Assembly (NCBI RefSeq): GCF_032917945.1
Contig: NZ_CP136624.1
Span: 4,960,001-5,024,000 of the forward strand
DNA from: Bradyrhizobium sp. sBnM-33
GTDB taxonomy: Bacteria > Pseudomonadota > Alphaproteobacteria > Rhizobiales > Xanthobacteraceae
Direction of reading: 5' to 3'
Length of the DNA: 64,000 bases
Part shown: positions 8,968 through 18,640 of the stretch, piece by piece
Layout: every line of letters begins with the position of its first letter
How positions within the stretch are numbered: position 1 is the stretch's first letter
Notes under the pieces: model-generated
Told to the model about the DNA's origin: nothing
Database searches by the model: none
Seen by the model: only the letters and a program-made list of their open reading frames with translations
Translations under genes and position numbers: made by a program

Positions 8968-9060
8968 ATGGCCAAGAAAGCTAAGAAGGCGAAGAAAGCG
9001 AAGAGCGCAGTGAAGAAGACTGCGAAGAAGACCCGCAAGGTCGCCAAGAAGAAGAAGTAA
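8968..9060 (+). CDS. Lysine/alanine-rich 30-residue histone-like protein
   Basis: A complete 31-codon frame with an excellent ribosome binding site (AGGAGGG) seven bases before the ATG. The product consists almost wholly of AKK, KAK and KKT repeats and ends RKVAKKKK. It resembles the basic tails of bacterial histone H1-like or HU-tail proteins and would bind DNA or RNA through charge alone; no folded domain can be expected. It stands alone, with a long leader upstream. The short length and repetitive code mean automatic annotation often misses it. Function is inferred only from composition. Confidence 0.75.
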   Translation: MAKKAKKAKKAKSAVKKTAKKTRKVAKKKK

Positions 9061-9882
9061 GTTCGCTTCTTTGAAAATTGCCGGCGGCTCGATGCCGGCA
9101 CGTCACCCGAGCCCCAAGACGAAACGCTGAAGGCTCTGGTCGACGAAAGAGGGTGTCGGCGAGACATCAGGTCAAACGGCTGGATCGTATTTCGGAAGAA
9201 CTTGCTCTTTCAAATCGGTCCGGCAGAAGAAACAGGTTTTCTTCGTTCGGTGCGGGTATCCTTAACTGCTCGCAATTTCACCGGGGCAAAAGCCCGGCTT
9301 GAAATCTGGTCCTGACGTGTTCGCCGACGCCCTCGTTCCCAGGGGCGTAGTTGCCCCCCGGAACGCCCGCTTGCCGGAGCGCTCCGACAGCCCGCGCATC
9401 AGGCGCTCGGCACTGAAGTTTTCCAAGTTCACTTCATCATTCATAGACGCCGAGGGTTCGGTTCCGCCTGTCGCGCCGGTTCAGGCGCGTTTCGGTGGCC
9501 GACCCGCCCTTGAACGACTGCATGGCCGCAGAGCTACGCGACGCCGGGTCGTCTGCTGGAACCGTCAATGCTCCAATCGGGTGACGGGGTGATGATGACA
9601 CTGACATCGCCCGCAATGGTTATCGTTCCGCGAAACCGCAGGGTAAACCGATTTTCACGATCGGCCACTTCTCCCTGTGCCGCAGATACTTCTGCGGTTC
9701 CGCGTTCGATGGCGCAAAGTGCCCGTTTACACCCCGTTCATCGCAAACCTTAAACTGCCCTTCAAATTTGATCGGCCATGATCATCCCAACAACAGACCG
9801 GAAAACGGCGTTGGGGATGTTTCAACAGTGGACAGGGGCCGCGCTCGGGGGAGGGCGGCAACAATAAGAAGGGGAGCTACAG
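9061..9882. other. Intergenic stretch without a recognisable gene
   Basis: Short frames on both strands (for instance a 60-codon one at 9262-9444, minus) lack ribosome binding sites and recognisable composition. A GCCGGC hairpin at about 9080-9100 may end the lysine-rich gene. The last 100 bases, with GAAGGGGAGC before 9883, are leader for the next gene. I see nothing else that can be supported. Confidence 0.35.
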
Positions 9883-10149
9883 ATGTTTCAGAGGCCGATC
9901 GATCTCGACACCGCAATTCCGGTGGAGGCGACCGCGATTCCGGACGTGCTGTTCGAGCGCGGCCTTTACTGGGCGAGCGGCCGTTCCGGCGTGGTCAATC
10001 TCGTCGCGGCCCACAAATGGTTCAATCTCGCCGCGCTGAAGGGACGCGCGGATGCAATCTCCATGCGCCGCGAGGTCGCCGCGATGATGTCGGATGCCGA
10101 AATCGCCACCGCACAGCGCGAGGCGCGTGCGTGGATGACGGCGCACTGA
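9883..10149 (+). CDS. Small Sel1-repeat-like protein
   Basis: An 88-residue cytoplasmic protein preceded by AAGGGGAG. After a short lead (MFQRPIDLDTAIPV) it reads LFERGLYWASGRSGVVNLVAAHKWFNLAALKGRADA, which matches one Sel1/TPR-like hairpin (xYxxGxGVxxDxxxAxxWFxxAAxxG), and then a helical tail ending ARAWMTAH. A single Sel1 unit suggests a protein-interaction adaptor. Single-copy, conserved small proteins of this form occur in many rhizobia. The partner is unknown. Confidence 0.7.
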   Translation: MFQRPIDLDTAIPVEATAIPDVLFERGLYWASGRSGVVNLVAAHKWFNLAALKGRADAISMRREVAAMMSDAEIATAQREARAWMTAH

Positions 10150-10167
10150 GGCCAGGTGCAGCCGGCA

Positions 10168-11126
10168 TCAGGCCGGCGGCCCTCCTGTGGCAAGGCAGCA
10201 CTTCTTGAACTTCTTGCCGCTCCCGCAGGGACATGGATAGTTACGGCCGACGTTACGCCAGGGGTTCCTGATCGGCTCGCTCGGATACGCGAATTCGGCC
10301 CACGGGGCTTCGTCGTCGCCATCTTCGAAGACGCTTCGGCGCCGCGCGTCCAATCCAGCGCCACGAGTACATCCTCGATGTAACCGAGATTGTTTTGCGT
10401 GAACCGGTCGATGTCGTCGGGCGCGCGTTCGGCTTCGGCAATCTCGTCGTCGAACTCGGGACGATTGACCCATTCCTCGGTATGCGCTCTTCGCGAAAGG
10501 CATTGTCGACGAGCGGCACCAGGTCGCGCATTCCAAGCAGGGCGATCGCTTGCAGCCAGCCTGCCCACGCCTGATCGCCGTCTTCGGCCGAGCGCTCTTC
10601 ATAGAACCGAACAAGCAGGTCCCGAAAGCGATCGCGCGGGATGCGGCGCTCCCATGCAAGGAAAGTCGCCGCACCGAACAACGCTTCACGGATCAATCCA
10701 TCGATTGAGCGATCGATGATTAGGGCGAACAGGGCGTCGCTATCATCATCGAACACGCCAGTGACAATATTGGCCAGGCTTTCAATGACGGTATCGCCGA
10801 TGAGATCGTCGACCTCTTGAAAGGGCCGGCGCAGTAGGCGCAGGAGCCGCTGGCAGGCTTCCCGGTCACGTGCTCCGCGCAGGATGTGAAGCCCGCGGAA
10901 CAGTAGCAGGCTCTCATCGTCCGACAGAACTTCGCCATCCGCGGCCCGCAGCAGGACGGCGCGCAAGCTCGGCGCGGATTTCTTCGATTCTCGCCACGCA
11001 CATGCCGACCGCGAAATCGGGCAGCTCCGACTCCGTCGCGACAGCATGAAGGTGTTCTTCGATCGGACCGAGATTGGGCGTGTTTTCGCCGTCGCCAAGG
11101 AGGGCTTCGAGCTCTTCCTTCTTCAT
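10168..11126 (-). pseudogene. DUF1186 / SEC-C motif protein, disrupted by three frameshifts
   Basis: Read on the minus strand from an ATG at 11126 (GGTGGAG upstream). The pieces join only by changing frame three times. MKKEELEALLGDGENTPNLG... runs to about 10965; ...AVLLRAADGEVLSDDESLLLFRG... covers about 10960-10480; ...[20 protein letters not shown]... covers about 10480-10350; ...[16 protein letters not shown] zinc-binding SEC-C end (seen as [16 protein letters not shown]) runs to 10168. The first site has one extra base and the other two lack one each. The assembled product would be about 318 residues, a HEAT-like helical DUF1186 domain followed by SEC-C. Three independent indels in one gene argue for decay more than for sequence errors. 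Family function is unknown. Confidence 0.75.
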
Positions 11127-11469
11127 GCTGTGCTCCACCGTGCCGAGGATGCTGCAGATAGAATGCTCTCCCAACGGCAAGAGACGCTCGAACATCGCCG
11201 CAAATAGCGCGATGGTTATGGCAGAGGGAGGAGGAAGGGAAGGGCAGCCCCGCGGTCGCTTGCTTCGCGATCAGCGCCGACACTCCACACGTGGTTACAG
11301 TCTCCCCCGCGCTCCTGTGGAGCTTCGGGAGACACCCTGTCGGCCTTCGGGTGGCCGAAGCCCGCGAGGGCGTGCGGCCCGCCGTCGCTGCTTCGCGGCT
11401 TTGGCGCGGCACCCGCCGCCATTTGCGCTTCACCGCGGCATGCCACGCCGAAGCGCAAGCGAAGGCGGG
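11127..11469. other. Intergenic stretch between pseudogene and tRNA
   Basis: High-GC sequence with no supported gene on either strand. It contains short inverted words (GGTGGCCGAAG, GCGAAGCGCAAG) but no convincing element. It would hold the promoter of the broken DUF1186 gene and the 3' flank of the tRNA. Confidence 0.35.
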
Positions 11470-11563
11470 TGGCGGAGCCGGAGGGATTCGAACCCTCGAT
11501 AGGGCTTTACAACCCTATAACGGTTTAGCAAACCGCCGCCTTCAGCCACTCGGCCACAGCTCC
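11470..11563 (-). tRNA. tRNA-Ser (anticodon GCT), CCA encoded
   Basis: On the minus strand the sequence begins GGAGCTGTGGCCGAGTGG and ends with CGGCTCC-G-CCA. The seven-base acceptor stem pairs (with one U-G pair), the anticodon arm is CGGTTT-GCT-AAACCG, a long variable arm (AGGGTTGTAAAGCCCT) marks the serine class, and the T arm reads GAGGGTTCGAATCCCTC. The CCA end is encoded at 11470-11472. It reads AGC and AGU codons. No integrated element is visible at its 3' end within this window. Confidence 0.97.
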
Positions 11564-12452
11564 ATGAGGGCGGATATGCCCGACGCGAGGGCGGGCCGCA
11601 AGCGGCAGATTCAGGTTACGCCGGGGCCATTTGGTGGCGGTGCCGCCGCCAGCGTTCCTGCCGTGTCGATCCCGCATCCCGCGGAGCAGGTGACGCCGGT
11701 CTTTTTCAAGGCTTCGCATTCGATTCGGCGTCGGCATGCAGCCTTGACTAAGTGGCTTGGGAAGCAGGCGCTTCAAATTCAGATACAAAGCGTCACCTTC
11801 GCTCCGTAGCGAAATGCATCTCGATCCTGGGGCTTTTGCATTTCCTCGCGTGCTGGTTCCCTGGGGATCGCCGGCCGAAACGGGCCAATGACGGCGAGGG
11901 CGCCAGCCTCAGACTTATATACTTGTCATCTATACTCGTCATCGCTGTCGTGACTCTCGCCCAAACCGGCTGCCGCGTCGCCTTCTCTTATGCGTTTTGT
12001 TCGATGGATGCGGCGAATCCCGCCGTTCGATTCGACGCGATGGGGATGCTTAGAAGGGGGAAAGCCGCTTGCTGCGCTGCGCGCACAACGATTCACGTGT
12101 CAAATAGAACTAATCAAAAATATCTATCAGAAACAAAGGCTTGCAGAAAAACTTCGATCACAAACGCGTGTTATTTGTGCAACACCCTTCGGAAAAGGGG
12201 CGGAGTAGGGCCGTTCTGAGCGGTTCCTTTGTTGCGTGTGCAGACGTCCTCGGTAATTGTGATCGGGCGACGGAGGGGGGCATCCCGAGGTCGTCCCGTT
12301 TTAGGTGGTTCGCTTAAGTCCCTCGCGTTCATGCGGGAGTGTCCGAAGGCGCGAAGCGACTAAGCGGGTTTCAGGGGACAAGGGAACCAACCTTAGGGTG
12401 ATTCACCCAGCGGATCCGGAACCTTCCCTACAGAGCAACTTGGAGGTTTAAT
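11564..12452. other. Gene-free upstream region and leader of the porin gene
   Basis: About 890 bases without a supported gene. The part at 12100-12185 is clearly A/T-rich compared with the flanks (AATCAAAAATATCTATCAG and similar) and probably holds the porin promoter. The following 250 bases, up to the ribosome binding site TTGGAGG at about 12440, would then be a long untranslated leader containing small hairpins such as GGGTG-ATT-CACCC near 12395-12410. Porin genes often have long regulated leaders, but no specific small-RNA site can be named. Confidence 0.4.
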
Positions 12453-13982
12453 ATGAAGATGGTTAAGAGCCTAATTCTCGGCTCAGCGGCGGGTCTGATC
12501 GCCATGAGCGGGGCGCAGGCGGCCGATCTTCCCGTCAAGGCCAAAGCGGTCGAGTACGTGAGGATCTGCTCCCTGTATGGTGCTGGTTTCTGGTATATCC
12601 CGGGCACCGACACCTGCATGAAGATCGGTGGTTATCTGCGCGTCGACACCACGTTCAACGCTGCCGGCACCCAGGGTCAGCCGGAGTGGAGCGGCGACGC
12701 CGGCCAGGGCAACCGCTACGTTCACAACTTCTTCACCCGTTCTCGTTTGGCGCTGACGGTTGATACCCGCACCGCCACCGAATACGGCGTCGTCCGTACC
12801 TTCGGTCAGGGCGACTTCACGTTCGATACATTTGGCAGCAGTACCAATCCGACCACCCTCTCCCCCACCGGCGCTTTCACCTCGAGCCAGCTTCATAGCG
12901 CTGGCGGCGGCTATGTCGCGGTTGAGTTCGCGTTCATCCAGTTCGCCGGGTTCACCTTCGGTAAGTCTGCTTCGGCCTTCGCAACGCCGTGGCATGGTTA
13001 TCCGGGCAACAACACCTCGTTCCTGCTCGGCGGTCATGACACTGTGACCGGTGTGAACAACATCCAGTACACCGCGCAGTTCGGCAACGGCGTGTCGGCC
13101 ACCATCGGTCTTGATGATCCGGTCGTGTTCCACCGCACCACGCTGGCCAACCTGACCACCGTGAACGCGTTCGGCGCGGGCACCCAGGGCTACGGCGGAG
13201 TTTTCACCCCAGATATCGTCGCCAACATCCGCGTCGATCAGGCCTGGGGTCTCTTCCAGCTGTCAGGTTCGTTGCATGAGAACCGCGCGGCCTACAATGC
13301 GATCAGCGGTACTCCTGGCGCAGAAGTTACCGGTCACCCCGACACCAAGTGGGGCGGTTCGGTGATGGCTGCCTTGCAGATCAAGAACCTTCCGACGGGT
13401 GCCGGCGACGACATCAAGTTGGACGCGACTTGGGCCAAGGGTCACACCAAGCAGGTGATCTCCACCAGCGGTGGTTCGCCGAGCTTCTTGATGTACGGCG
13501 ATACCGGTCTTGCCGGCGCTTATCAGAGCATTGGCTTCGGTGCGACCACGGATTCGACCTTCCTCCCGACTGCTTTCGGTGGCGATGGCAATATCCATCT
13601 CACGACAGCTTATGGTGTTCGCGGCGCGTTCAACCACAACTGGAGCCCCTATTGGTCATCCAGCTTGTTCGGCAGCTACGCTGCAGTTCGGTATGATGAC
13701 GTTTCGGCTGCTGCCATCTGTGGTCGGATTGGCCACATCCCAGTCGCTGGCACGGGTTATTCCTGCAATCCGGACTTCAACACCGCCCAGCTCGGTCTCA
13801 TCACCCGCTGGACTCCCGTCAAGAACCTGACGTTCTCGGCTGAAGTCGGCTGGTTCCACCTCGACCAGAAGTTCACGGGGGCAGCCCTTTTCGCCGCCAA
13901 CCAAGCGAAGCCGACCGCTGTCTACGAGTTCAAGGACCAGGACACGGTGTACCTGAACGTTCGCGCTCAGCGTAACTTCTGA
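12453..13982 (+). CDS. Outer-membrane porin, PorB/Omp2b family
   Basis: A 509-residue general diffusion porin. Residues 1-23 are a signal peptide (MKMVKSLILGSAAGLIAMSG, cleaved after AQA). The mature start ADLPVKAKAVEYVRICSLYG and the paired cysteines in the CSLYGAGFWYIPGTDTC loop are the hallmark of alphaproteobacterial porins. The remainder shows alternating beta strands, GGYLRVD early on and a final strand ending in Phe (VYLNVRAQRNF), the signal for the BAM insertase. Strong ribosome binding site TTGGAGG and a strong terminator behind the gene suggest high expression as a single-gene unit. Confidence 0.95.
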   Translation: MKMVKSLILGSAAGLIAMSGAQAADLPVKAKAVEYVRICSLYGAGFWYIPGTDTCMKIGGYLRVDTTFNAAGTQGQPEWSGDAGQGNRYVHNFFTRSRLALTVDTRTATEYGVVRTFGQGDFTFDTFGSSTNPTTLSPTGAFTSSQLHSAGGGYVAVEFAFIQFAGFTFGKSASAFATPWHGYPGNNTSFLLGGHDTVTGVNNIQYTAQFGNGVSATIGLDDPVVFHRTTLANLTTVNAFGAGTQGYGGVFTPDIVANIRVDQAWGLFQLSGSLHENRAAYNAISGTPGAEVTGHPDTKWGGSVMAALQIKNLPTGAGDDIKLDATWAKGHTKQVISTSGGSPSFLMYGDTGLAGAYQSIGFGATTDSTFLPTAFGGDGNIHLTTAYGVRGAFNHNWSPYWSSSLFGSYAAVRYDDVSAAAICGRIGHIPVAGTGYSCNPDFNTAQLGLITRWTPVKNLTFSAEVGWFHLDQKFTGAALFAANQAKPTAVYEFKDQDTVYLNVRAQRNF

Positions 13983-14012
13983 TCCCAGTCGTCTGACACT
14001 TCTCTAGGAAGG

Positions 14013-14042
14013 CTCCCGGCAGGAAACTGCCGGGGGCTTTTC
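14013..14042 (+). terminator. Rho-independent terminator of the porin gene
   Basis: A perfect 8-base stem CCCGGCAG / CTGCCGGG with a GAAA loop, followed by GGCTTTTC, 30 bases after the porin stop. Confidence 0.9.
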
Positions 14043-14175
14043 GTTGTCGAATGGGCAAGGTGGAGCCGCCATTCGGACGCTTCCAGCCCAATTCGAACGG
14101 CGGCTGCCGCGCCGCAGGCTCGGTTCTGCGGGCGTGGTTCGATTTCGACCAAGTCTTGGTGTCGCCTGAAAATCG

Positions 14176-16434
14176 CTATTCGACGCTGGCGCCGCGGTGC
14201 AGGTCGGCTTCAATCTGAAGCTTGGTCCCGCCGCCGAACCGCGCGCGATAGACCTGCAGATTCTCCATGATCCGCTGCACGTAATTCCGCGTCTCGGAGA
14301 ACGGGATTTGCTCGACCCAATCGACCGCGTCGACTTTGGGATCGCGCGGATCGCCGTAGCGCTCGATCCACTTTTTGACGCTGCCGCGACCGGCATTGTA
14401 GCCGGCGAAGGTCAGAATGTAAGAGCCGCGATAGTCCTCGAGCAGCCCGCCGAGCTCGGCGGCGCCAAGCATGGCGTTATAGACGGAGTCCGTCTTCATC
14501 CGATTGAGGTCGAAGCTGACGCCGGCCCGCTTGCAGACATAGCGCCCGGCGTCCGGCGTCACCTGCATCAGCCCGTAGGCCTGGGCCGGTGAGACCACGG
14601 CCGGGTTGAAGGCGCTTTCCTGCCGCGCGATCGAATAGATGATGCTGGGCTCGACCTCAGGGCCTATCTGCTTGAACCGCGGAATGCCGATGACGGGATA
14701 GGCGTAGACGTCGAACGGCAGGCCGCGATTGAGCGCGGCCTTGCCGAGCAGCAGCATGCCGCGGGCATCGCCGTGGCGCGAGGTGAGCTCGCCGAGACCT
14801 ACCAAGGCTTCGGGATCGCCGTTCTCGCCCATGTCGGCGAATATCGGGATCGCGAGTTCGCGCTCGTCGAGGTCATACAGCAACTGCACCGCGCGAACGA
14901 TCTCGAATCGCTCGGCGCCGCGGCCCCGGGCGCTTGGGGCGCCATTCAACTGAAGCTGCGGCAGGCCAAGCTTGGCGCGGGCGAGCTGACCATAATAGCT
15001 GGTCGATTGCTCGGCGGCGCGGCCGTACGCCGCGCGGGCCTCTTGCGCGCGGCCGGCCGCTTCCGCGGCGCGGCCTTGCCAATAGCCGGCGCGCGCCAAT
15101 GCAGTCGGATTCGCGCTGCCGACGCCGATGCGCGCAAAGTGCTGGGCTGCGACCGCTGGATCTTTCAGGAACCGCAGCGCAATCCAGCCGGCGGTGAATT
15201 CCTGCTCGGTCTTGTAGATGTCGCGCGTCGGCAGCGCCGCATCCCGCGCGATGAGATACGCGTTGCGATGCTCGCCGACATCAAGCATCTTGCGCGCCAG
15301 CAAGCGCCGCTCAATCCACCATTCGTTGAGATTGTGCAGGCGGTTCGGGTCTTTCGGCGCGCTCAGCATGAGCTGTGCGGCCTCATTGAACTTCTCTTCG
15401 CGGCGAAGAAGCTGGATTTTTGCGAAGATGTAGCCGGTTTCGCCGTGCAATTCGCGCGGCACCGCCTCAAGCAGCGCCCTAAGGTTGGAGGACTTCTTGT
15501 TGGCCGCGATCCGCGCTTTCGCAAGCGCCACATGGCCTGAGCCGAGCCGTTTGGCGGCGCGCATGCCGCCGGTTTCCTGCTCAGTGCCGTAAAGCAGCGA
15601 CTCCATCCGTGCCTTGTGGTCGCCCGCCGTCAGCAGCGCGCCGAACATGTCGAGCGCGGCGTTCTCGGTATCCTCAGACATGCCGTCGTGACGCCAGGCC
15701 TCGCGGACCAGCCGTTCGGCATTGGCGCGATCGCCGCGCGCGAGCATCACCTTCGCTAGCGCGAACTTACCCTTGCCCGAGATCGGCGACTCGTTCTCGA
15801 ACCACGACCAAACGGTCGAATCGTCGCGGCGGTCATCCCACAGCGCGGCCTCGATGCGCCGGCGCAGGAAAGTCTGCGACGGCCAACTCGGATTGGCTGA
15901 AACAAACGCACGGTAGCGCTCGACCGAGGCGTTGTTGTTATCGCTGCGCAGGATCAGCCATTCCGCAAGCTTGCGGGCGACCGGATCCGAGATCGCGGCT
16001 TGCACCTGTGTTGCATCGCCGGGCTTCTGCTTCCGGACCAATTCGATGACGTTCTCCAGCGCGTCCTTGTCGGCCTGAGATGTCGAGGAGGTCGCGGCCA
16101 CGGCGGCTGGGGCGTGTCTGCGCGCAGGCGGTGCGACAGCATGCTGGCGGGTCGCAGGCGCCAGAACAGGCGGCGGCGGGGCCGGCGCTGCATGCGCCGG
16201 CGCAGTCGGTGGAGCCGGCGTGCCGGTATTCGCTGTCGGCGCGGACTTGGGAACGACGTTGCGGGCAATCGGTCGCGGCTTCGGCAGGGGAACCTTTGGC
16301 TTGGCCCAGCTTTCCAGAGGGAAGGAAGTCAGTCCGATCGCCAGCGCCAGGCTTGTGGCCAGTGCGGTCGATCGCAACGCGGCAGCGCGGGCGGAAGGGA
16401 TCACGGCTTTCCTCTGCGGCGGCGAATCATTCAA
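14176..16434 (-). CDS. Soluble lytic murein transglycosylase (Slt70-like)
   Basis: A 752-residue periplasmic enzyme that cleaves peptidoglycan glycan strands to form 1,6-anhydro ends. The N-terminus is an export signal (ALRSTALATSLALAIGLTSF), followed by a proline/alanine-rich linker to about residue 120. A long superhelical alpha domain runs to about 570, and the C-terminal SLT domain follows. In the last, YSIARQESAFNPAV carries the catalytic Glu, followed by GLMQVTPDAG and FAGYNAGRGSVKKW. The length and three-part layout fit Slt70. It is transcribed alone, facing the porin terminator. The dapA promoter lies on its other side. Confidence 0.92.
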   Translation of the reverse strand: MNDSPPQRKAVIPSARAAALRSTALATSLALAIGLTSFPLESWAKPKVPLPKPRPIARNVVPKSAPTANTGTPAPPTAPAHAAPAPPPPVLAPATRQHAVAPPARRHAPAAVAATSSTSQADKDALENVIELVRKQKPGDATQVQAAISDPVARKLAEWLILRSDNNNASVERYRAFVSANPSWPSQTFLRRRIEAALWDDRRDDSTVWSWFENESPISGKGKFALAKVMLARGDRANAERLVREAWRHDGMSEDTENAALDMFGALLTAGDHKARMESLLYGTEQETGGMRAAKRLGSGHVALAKARIAANKKSSNLRALLEAVPRELHGETGYIFAKIQLLRREEKFNEAAQLMLSAPKDPNRLHNLNEWWIERRLLARKMLDVGEHRNAYLIARDAALPTRDIYKTEQEFTAGWIALRFLKDPAVAAQHFARIGVGSANPTALARAGYWQGRAAEAAGRAQEARAAYGRAAEQSTSYYGQLARAKLGLPQLQLNGAPSARGRGAERFEIVRAVQLLYDLDERELAIPIFADMGENGDPEALVGLGELTSRHGDARGMLLLGKAALNRGLPFDVYAYPVIGIPRFKQIGPEVEPSIIYSIARQESAFNPAVVSPAQAYGLMQVTPDAGRYVCKRAGVSFDLNRMKTDSVYNAMLGAAELGGLLEDYRGSYILTFAGYNAGRGSVKKWIERYGDPRDPKVDAVDWVEQIPFSETRNYVQRIMENLQVYRARFGGGTKLQIEADLHRGASVE

Positions 16435-16694
16435 TCGCTCCAGCCTTGGTCTATTTTGATTGAAGATGTGGACAAAACGCTAAAAACATCGCGGTGGACC
16501 TGTTTGCGCCATCACCGCGGCAAAATCGCGGCCATCGGCCTTCGAGGACGGCAGATGTCGGCCCCGAGCCGAGAAAGAGCGTCGGAACAAAGCGCTAGCG
16601 CCTTATGCACGGCCCTTTCGCCTGATCGCCAGACCCGATATGAATTGAAGTCCAGTTCCGGTCGTGCCGTTTCTTAAGCGTTTGGAGGAAGTCC

Positions 16695-17585
16695 ATGGCA
16701 GCCAAGACAAAATTCCGGGGGTCGTTTACCGCCTTGGTCACGCCATTCAAGAACGGCTCGGTCGATGAGGCCGCTTTCCGCGCGCTGGTGAGCTGGCAGA
16801 TCGCCGAAGGTACCCACGGCCTGGTTCCGGTGGGAACGACCGGTGAAAGCCCGACGCTGAGCCATGACGAGCACAAGCTCGTGGTCGAATGGTGCATCGA
16901 CGAGGCCAAGGGCAAGGTGCCGGTGATTGCAGGCGCGGGCTCCAACTCGACCAAGGAAGCGGTCGAGCTTGCCGAGCATGCGGAGAAGGCGGGCGCAGAT
17001 GCGGTGCTGATCGTGACGCCGTACTACAACAAGCCCACCCAGGAAGGCATGTACCAGCACTTCAAGACGATCAACGACGCCATCGGCATTCCGATTATCA
17101 TCTACAATATCCCCGGCCGTTCCGTGATCGACATGTCGGTCGAGACCATGACGCGCCTGTTCGCCCTGAAGAACATCGCCGGCGTGAAGGATGCGACAGC
17201 CAGCATGGTGCGGGTATCGCAGCAGCGCGCCGCGATGGGCGAGGACTTCAACCAGTTGTCGGGCGAGGACGCCACCATCCTCGGCTACATGGCGCATGGC
17301 GGCCATGGCTGCATCTCGGTCACATCAAACGTCGCGCCGCGGCTGTGCTCGGAATTCCACGCGGCATGGCAGAAGGGCGATCACGCCACCGCGCTCAAAC
17401 TGCACGACAAGTTGATGCCGCTGCACAACAACCTCTTTATCGAAAGCAATCCGGCGCCGATAAAATACGCGCTCTCGCTGCTCGGCAAGATCGACGAGAA
17501 GCTGCGGCTGCCGATGGTGCCGGTTACCGAGCCAACGCGCCTCGCCGTGCGCAGCGCCATGGTCCATGCCGGCCTGATCAACTAG
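16695..17585 (+). CDS. dapA: 4-hydroxy-tetrahydrodipicolinate synthase
   Basis: A 296-residue TIM-barrel aldolase that condenses pyruvate with aspartate semialdehyde, the first committed step to diaminopimelate and lysine. The start [19 protein letters not shown], the [14 protein letters not shown] loop, the catalytic tyrosine in [21 protein letters not shown] and the Schiff-base lysine in [10 protein letters not shown] are all present. AGGAAG precedes the ATG. It begins a run dapA-mscL-smpB in the same direction. Providing DAP for peptidoglycan fits the divergent murein transglycosylase, though this adjacency may be chance. Confidence 0.97.
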   Translation: MAAKTKFRGSFTALVTPFKNGSVDEAAFRALVSWQIAEGTHGLVPVGTTGESPTLSHDEHKLVVEWCIDEAKGKVPVIAGAGSNSTKEAVELAEHAEKAGADAVLIVTPYYNKPTQEGMYQHFKTINDAIGIPIIIYNIPGRSVIDMSVETMTRLFALKNIAGVKDATASMVRVSQQRAAMGEDFNQLSGEDATILGYMAHGGHGCISVTSNVAPRLCSEFHAAWQKGDHATALKLHDKLMPLHNNLFIESNPAPIKYALSLLGKIDEKLRLPMVPVTEPTRLAVRSAMVHAGLIN

Positions 17586-17627
17586 GTCGGTTCCGCTTCG
17601 CCTGAAGAACGAAGAGGGGAATCCAAC

Positions 17628-18041
17628 GTGCTGAAGGAATTCCGCGAATTCGCGATGAAGGGTAACGTCGTCGACCTCGCCGTCGGCGTCATCATCGGTG
17701 CGGCCTTCGGCGCCATCGTGACCTCGCTGGTTGGCGATGTTATCATGCCAGTGATCGGCGCGATCACCGGTGGTCTCGATTTCTCCAATTACTTCACGCC
17801 ATTATCGAGCGCGGTAACCGCCAACAATCTGGCGGATGCCAAAAAGCAAGGCGCGGTGCTGGCTTGGGGCAATTTCCTGACTCTGACGCTGAACTTCCTC
17901 ATCATCGCTTTCGTGCTGTTCGTGGTCATTCGCGCCATGAACAAGCTGAAGCGCAAGAACGAGACAGCACCCGCGCCGCCGAAGCCGACCCGCCAGGAAG
18001 AACTGCTGACCGAGATCCGCGATCTCCTCAAGAAGAGCTAA
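17628..18041 (+). CDS. mscL: Large-conductance mechanosensitive channel
   Basis: A 137-residue inner-membrane channel that opens on hypo-osmotic shock. It has the N-terminal amphipathic helix ([20 protein letters not shown]), TM1 with [22 protein letters not shown], a periplasmic loop, TM2 ([20 protein letters not shown]) and a charged C-terminal bundle ending [11 protein letters not shown]. It lies 42 bases after dapA and one base before the smpB start, so it is probably in the same transcript. Confidence 0.97.
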   Translation: MLKEFREFAMKGNVVDLAVGVIIGAAFGAIVTSLVGDVIMPVIGAITGGLDFSNYFTPLSSAVTANNLADAKKQGAVLAWGNFLTLTLNFLIIAFVLFVVIRAMNKLKRKNETAPAPPKPTRQEELLTEIRDLLKKS

Positions 18042-18042
18042 C

Positions 18043-18516
18043 GTGGCAGACAAGAACGAGCGCCCGATCAAGGTTGTCGCCGAAAACCGCAAGGCCCGAT
18101 TCAATTACGCGATCGAGGACACGGTTGAGGCCGGTATTGCGCTGACCGGCACCGAAGTGAAGTCGATCCGCAATGGCAAGACCACCATTGCGGAGTCCTA
18201 TGCGGATTCCAAGGACGGCGAGATCTGGCTGATCAACGCCAACATTCCGGAATATCTGCAGGCCAACCGCTTCAACCACGAGCCAAAACGGCCGCGCAAA
18301 TTGCTGCTGCACCGAAAGCAGATCAACAAGCTGATGGGCGCGGTCGATCGCGAAGGCATGACGCTGATTCCGCTAAAACTCTATTTCAACGAGCGCGGTC
18401 GCGCCAAGTTGTTGCTGGCGATCGCCAAGGGCAAGAAGCTGCACGACAAGCGCGAGAGCGAAAAGAAGCGCGACTGGGGTCGGGAAAAAGGCCGCCTGAT
18501 GCGGGCGAGAGGATAG
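18043..18516 (+). CDS. smpB: SsrA-binding protein
   Basis: A 157-residue tmRNA partner needed for trans-translation rescue of stalled ribosomes. It starts at a GTG directly behind the mscL stop. Marks: [42 protein letters not shown], and the basic C-terminal tail [27 protein letters not shown], which enters the mRNA channel. The length is normal. Confidence 0.97.
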   Translation: MADKNERPIKVVAENRKARFNYAIEDTVEAGIALTGTEVKSIRNGKTTIAESYADSKDGEIWLINANIPEYLQANRFNHEPKRPRKLLLHRKQINKLMGAVDREGMTLIPLKLYFNERGRAKLLLAIAKGKKLHDKRESEKKRDWGREKGRLMRARG

Positions 18517-18529
18517 AGGGCGAATACTT

Positions 18530-18622
18530 CGTAGGATGGGTAGAGCGCAGCGAAACCCATCACAACTGTCGTTGATTGGAGTTCTGGGTTGATGGGTATC
18601 ACTTCGCTCCACCCATCCTACG
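18530..18622. repeat. Dispersed inverted repeat CGTAGGATGGGT ... ACCCATCCTACG (copy 1)
   Basis: The arms CGTAGGATGGGTAGAGC and GCTCCACCCATCCTACG are inverted, and a second pair (ACCCATCA / TGATGGGT) nests inside, so the transcript could form a long hairpin. A close copy is at 33582-33665, and the arm motif recurs in degenerate form at 32443-32564. Confidence 0.85.
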
Positions 18623-18640
18623 ACGGAAGTAGAGTCTGAA

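Noticed and set aside
9262..9444. 60-codon minus-strand frame starting MNDEVNLENFSAERL
   Set aside because: The start looks protein-like, but there is no ribosome binding site and the second half is Pro/Gly-rich shadow-like sequence. Not supported without conservation data.
11470..11563. Integrated element at tRNA-Ser
   Set aside because: No integrase, and no repeat of the tRNA 3' end was noticed on either side in the window.
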